Source: Suilimivivens sp963618065 (lineage in GTDB: Bacteria > Bacillota > Clostridia > Lachnospirales > Lachnospiraceae). Taken from it: a stretch of DNA of 7,757 nt. Below are positions 6,553-7,757 of the stretch, one piece after another. The notes beneath the pieces are model-generated. The model saw only the letters and a program-made list of their open reading frames with translations. It searched no databases and was not told the DNA's origin. How positions within the stretch are numbered: the stretch's first letter is position 1; each line of letters begins with the position of its first letter. The DNA is taken from positions 1-7,757 of the forward strand of contig CAVERH010000106.1 of assembly GCA_963618065.1 (NCBI GenBank), read 5' to 3'. Made by a program: the position numbers and the translations under genes.

Positions 6553-6578
6553 CAGGCACACCCCTTAAGATGTGCCTG
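6553..6578 (-). terminator. Hairpin downstream of the FliD-tail-like gene, possible terminator
   Basis: An 8 bp perfect stem CAGGCACA/TGTGCCTG with a 10-base loop lies about 50 bases after the stop of the FliD-tail-like gene. In the minus direction it is followed by TTGTGATAATAA, which is only moderately T-rich, so it is not a classical strong intrinsic terminator. Its position between that gene and the essC promoter fits separation of the two transcription units. Confidence 0.42.
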
Positions 6579-6630
6579 AACATTCTTATTCTACAATTAC
6601 AAAACTACTTAATCCCTCTTCCTGTCAAAC

Positions 6631-7359
6631 CTAGAAATAGGAATTGAAAATATTACCGGAAGAATAGGTATTGCTGTAAGTTCCCTTCGTTGTATAGGTA
6701 TTCGCCTTCGCCGCTTCCTGTGTTGCTGCAAAATCAATAAAGGAAGACTGGGAAGATACACGGGAAGCATAAGAATAGCTTCCATTGAACAAATTCTTGA
6801 CCGTATTCATATCTGCCTTTGCAAAAGCATCCTTGTCAAGGGTCAGGGTATCATCCTTACCAATGGTAATACCGATCTGACCTAACAGCTTCTGATTGGA
6901 CTCTGTCATATTCTTTAAAGTATCTACCCGCTTCGTGATACTGTCAGAAGCAGACTTGGCAGAACCTTCGATCAGCTTGTTATAATTGGTTACAAAACTG
7001 TCTACTGCTTTATAAATCTCATCCTGTCCTTTACTGAATACAGAATCCTTACCTGTATTCGTTAACTGATCCGCAGAACTCTTCAAACTCTCTGATGCCG
7101 TCTGGATCTGCTTCAAGGTCTCTGCAGAATCCTTGGATGTGGAGAGTGTTTTCTTCTTTTCATCTACAATAGAAGCAGCTTCCTTGCTGATCTTGTTATC
7201 TTTGCCATAATAGGCCTTCATCAGCTTGCCATAGCTTCCATTCTTAATGCTCATGTAATCGGAAAGAAAATTTAAATTAGAATTTCCTGACATACTCTGA
7301 AACAAAAAAGAATAATCCTGCTTCACACCAGTGTATCCCATATTTAAACGAATTCCCAT
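6631..7359 (-). CDS. FliD (flagellar cap) C-terminal-like protein, function unknown
   Basis: A 242-residue protein without signal peptide or membrane segment, rich in Ser, Lys, Thr and Asn. Residues about 85-155 look like coiled-coil helices. Residues 160-193 (G-Q-I-G-I-T-I then D-D-T-L-T-L-D-K-D-A-F, ending V-K-N-L-F-N-G) closely resemble the segment near the end of flagellar cap protein FliD, where 'gtLslD..kf' precedes 'v..lF'. The N-terminal FliD regions are absent, so this is not a normal cap protein. The tail is Ser/Thr/Tyr-rich and ends in F-N-S-Y-F. The start is set at the ATG with first base 7359 (AGGG 7 bases upstream); an in-frame ATG at 7410, with CAGG upstream, would add 17 residues and cannot be excluded. 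No other flagellar gene is in view. It has its own promoter and probably a separate transcript from the T7SS operon. Confidence 0.75.
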   Translation of the reverse strand: MGIRLNMGYTGVKQDYSFLFQSMSGNSNLNFLSDYMSIKNGSYGKLMKAYYGKDNKISKEAASIVDEKKKTLSTSKDSAETLKQIQTASESLKSSADQLTNTGKDSVFSKGQDEIYKAVDSFVTNYNKLIEGSAKSASDSITKRVDTLKNMTESNQKLLGQIGITIGKDDTLTLDKDAFAKADMNTVKNLFNGSYSYASRVSSQSSFIDFAATQEAAKANTYTTKGTYSNTYSSGNIFNSYF

Positions 7360-7432
7360 AGGACTTCCCTGCCTTTCTGTATGGACCTCCGTGTCCCTAC
7401 CTGTAAACATACTACAACCTGTTACTATCTAT

Positions 7433-7461
7433 ATTCTAGCAGACCATATCACCAATTACAA
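7433..7461 (-). promoter_or_regulatory. Predicted sigma-A-type promoter of the FliD-tail-like gene
   Basis: On the minus strand TTGTAA (7461-7456, 4 of 6 to TTGACA) is separated by exactly 17 bases from TAGAAT (7438-7433, 5 of 6 to TATAAT). Transcription would start near 7426, about 67 bases before the preferred ATG. It does not resemble the sigma-D flagellar promoter pattern. A 10 bp palindrome TTACCGGTAA (7479-7488) lies 17 bases upstream of the -35 and might bind a regulator. Confidence 0.5.
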
Positions 7462-7504
7462 TCCCCCCGGATCAGATTTTACCGGTAACAGTTCAGCCAT
7501 TGAA

Positions 7505-7757
7505 GTCCAATCGGTTTCCACGGTTTCTCAAATTTTACTCACCACAAGCTTCATTTTGGACTTTTTTCATTCTTTTCTTCATGTTATGTCCAATTTTCTA
7601 TTGTGTTTTGTGATTTTACGCTCCGCACTGGCTTTTTTGGGACTTTTTTCATTCTTTTCTTCATGTTATGTCCAATTTTCTATTGCGTTTTGTGATTTTA
7701 CGCTCCACACCGTCTTTCTTTTGGACATTTTTCTTCTTTTTGCTCAATATAAGTCCA
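7505..7757. repeat. Array of 82-83 bp tandem repeats with TTGGAC/GTCCAA inverted ends, continuing past the window edge
   Basis: The hexamer gtccaa begins at 7505, 7588, 7670 and 7753 (last copy cut by the window end), a spacing of 83, 82 and 83 bp. The partner ttggac begins at 7557 and 7721, with a variant ttgggac at 7637. Each unit is a hairpin-capable module of about 38 bases (TTGGAC, a pyrimidine-rich loop with cttttttcattcttttcttc, then GTCCAA) plus a spacer of about 44 bases. The spacer contains a conserved tgtgattttacgctcc core. Units 2 and 1 are nearly identical, while the units nearest 7505 and 7757 have diverged. It is not CRISPR because the spacers are conserved as well. No gene was recognised in it. 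Confidence 0.75.

Larger units (their letters stand above)
6352..6630. other. Intergenic region upstream of essC
   Basis: About 280 bp of AT-rich non-coding DNA between the FliD-tail-like gene and essC, both minus strand. In the direction of transcription it contains a GC-rich hairpin (6578-6553), an AT-rich segment with an imperfect inverted repeat (6530-6501; AATTAA/TTAATT with inner ACAA/TTGT) just before the promoter -35, the promoter itself (6486-6458), and a leader of about 100 bases. The leader starts with a 10 bp palindrome ATGAATTCAT (6436-6445), close to the expected transcription start. No riboswitch class, tRNA or convincing small gene was recognised. Confidence 0.6.

Noticed and set aside
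7479..7488. 10 bp palindrome TTACCGGTAA as a stand-alone regulatory site
   Set aside because: A 10 bp palindrome is expected several times by chance in a window this size; mentioned only as context for the nearby promoter.
7505..7757. CRISPR array
   Set aside because: The stretches between the hairpin modules are themselves conserved from unit to unit and the unit is 82-83 bp, so this is an ordinary tandem repeat and not a repeat-spacer array.
7505..7757. Short basic peptides encoded on the minus strand inside the repeats (M-K-K-R-M-K-K start)
   Set aside because: Frames differ in length and ending between units, there is no ribosome binding site, and the lysine-rich content simply reflects the pyrimidine-rich plus strand.

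Overview
The window reads as a piece of a Clostridia chromosome, most likely Lachnospiraceae. The basis is the Firmicutes-type (T7SSb) EssC and YukD proteins, strong GGAGG-type ribosome binding sites, moderately low GC (my estimate by eye, mid-40s percent), and a FliD-tail-like protein of a kind I associate with that family. The genus cannot be fixed from this sequence. All genes are on the minus strand, so transcription runs from high to low coordinates.

Layout in transcription order. (1) 7505-7757 is a regular array of 82-83 bp repeats, each unit bounded by TTGGAC/GTCCAA inverted ends. It runs off the right edge of the window. (2) A sigma-A-like promoter (about 7433-7461) precedes a 242-residue protein with a FliD C-terminal-like segment (7359-6631). 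(3) A gap of about 280 bp, 6352-6630, holds a GC-rich hairpin and then a promoter with a perfect TTGACA -35. The 17 bp spacer of that promoter is almost entirely an inverted repeat. (4) essC (6351-1930) starts at TTG and encodes the full-length T7SSb motor: two FHA-like domains, two membrane segments and three FtsK/SpoIIIE ATPase domains. (5) yukD/esaB (1925-1683) encodes the ubiquitin-like component. (6) Five consecutive small WXG100-family genes follow at 1605-1309, 1304-996, 1015-707, 695-396 and 365-51. They are called WXG-A to WXG-E here. Spacing from essC onward is tight (4 bp, 77 bp, 4 bp, a 20 bp overlap, 11 bp, 30 bp), so this looks like one operon, and it probably continues past the left edge.

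Expected working: EssC is the membrane ATPase that drives export, YukD is an accessory component, and the WXG proteins are helical-hairpin dimers that are exported themselves or help present other substrates. The most interesting pattern is how the two halves of the T7SS export signature are shared among the five small proteins. D and E have both W-x-G and Y-x-x-x-E. A and C have W-x-G but lack the tyrosine. B has Y-x-x-x-E but carries F-E-T in place of W-x-G. The W-to-Y distance of 40 residues is kept in all of them, which suggests obligate heterodimers (B with A or C). Genes for EssA, EssB/YukC and EsaA/YueB are not in the window, and no LXG toxin or immunity gene is seen.
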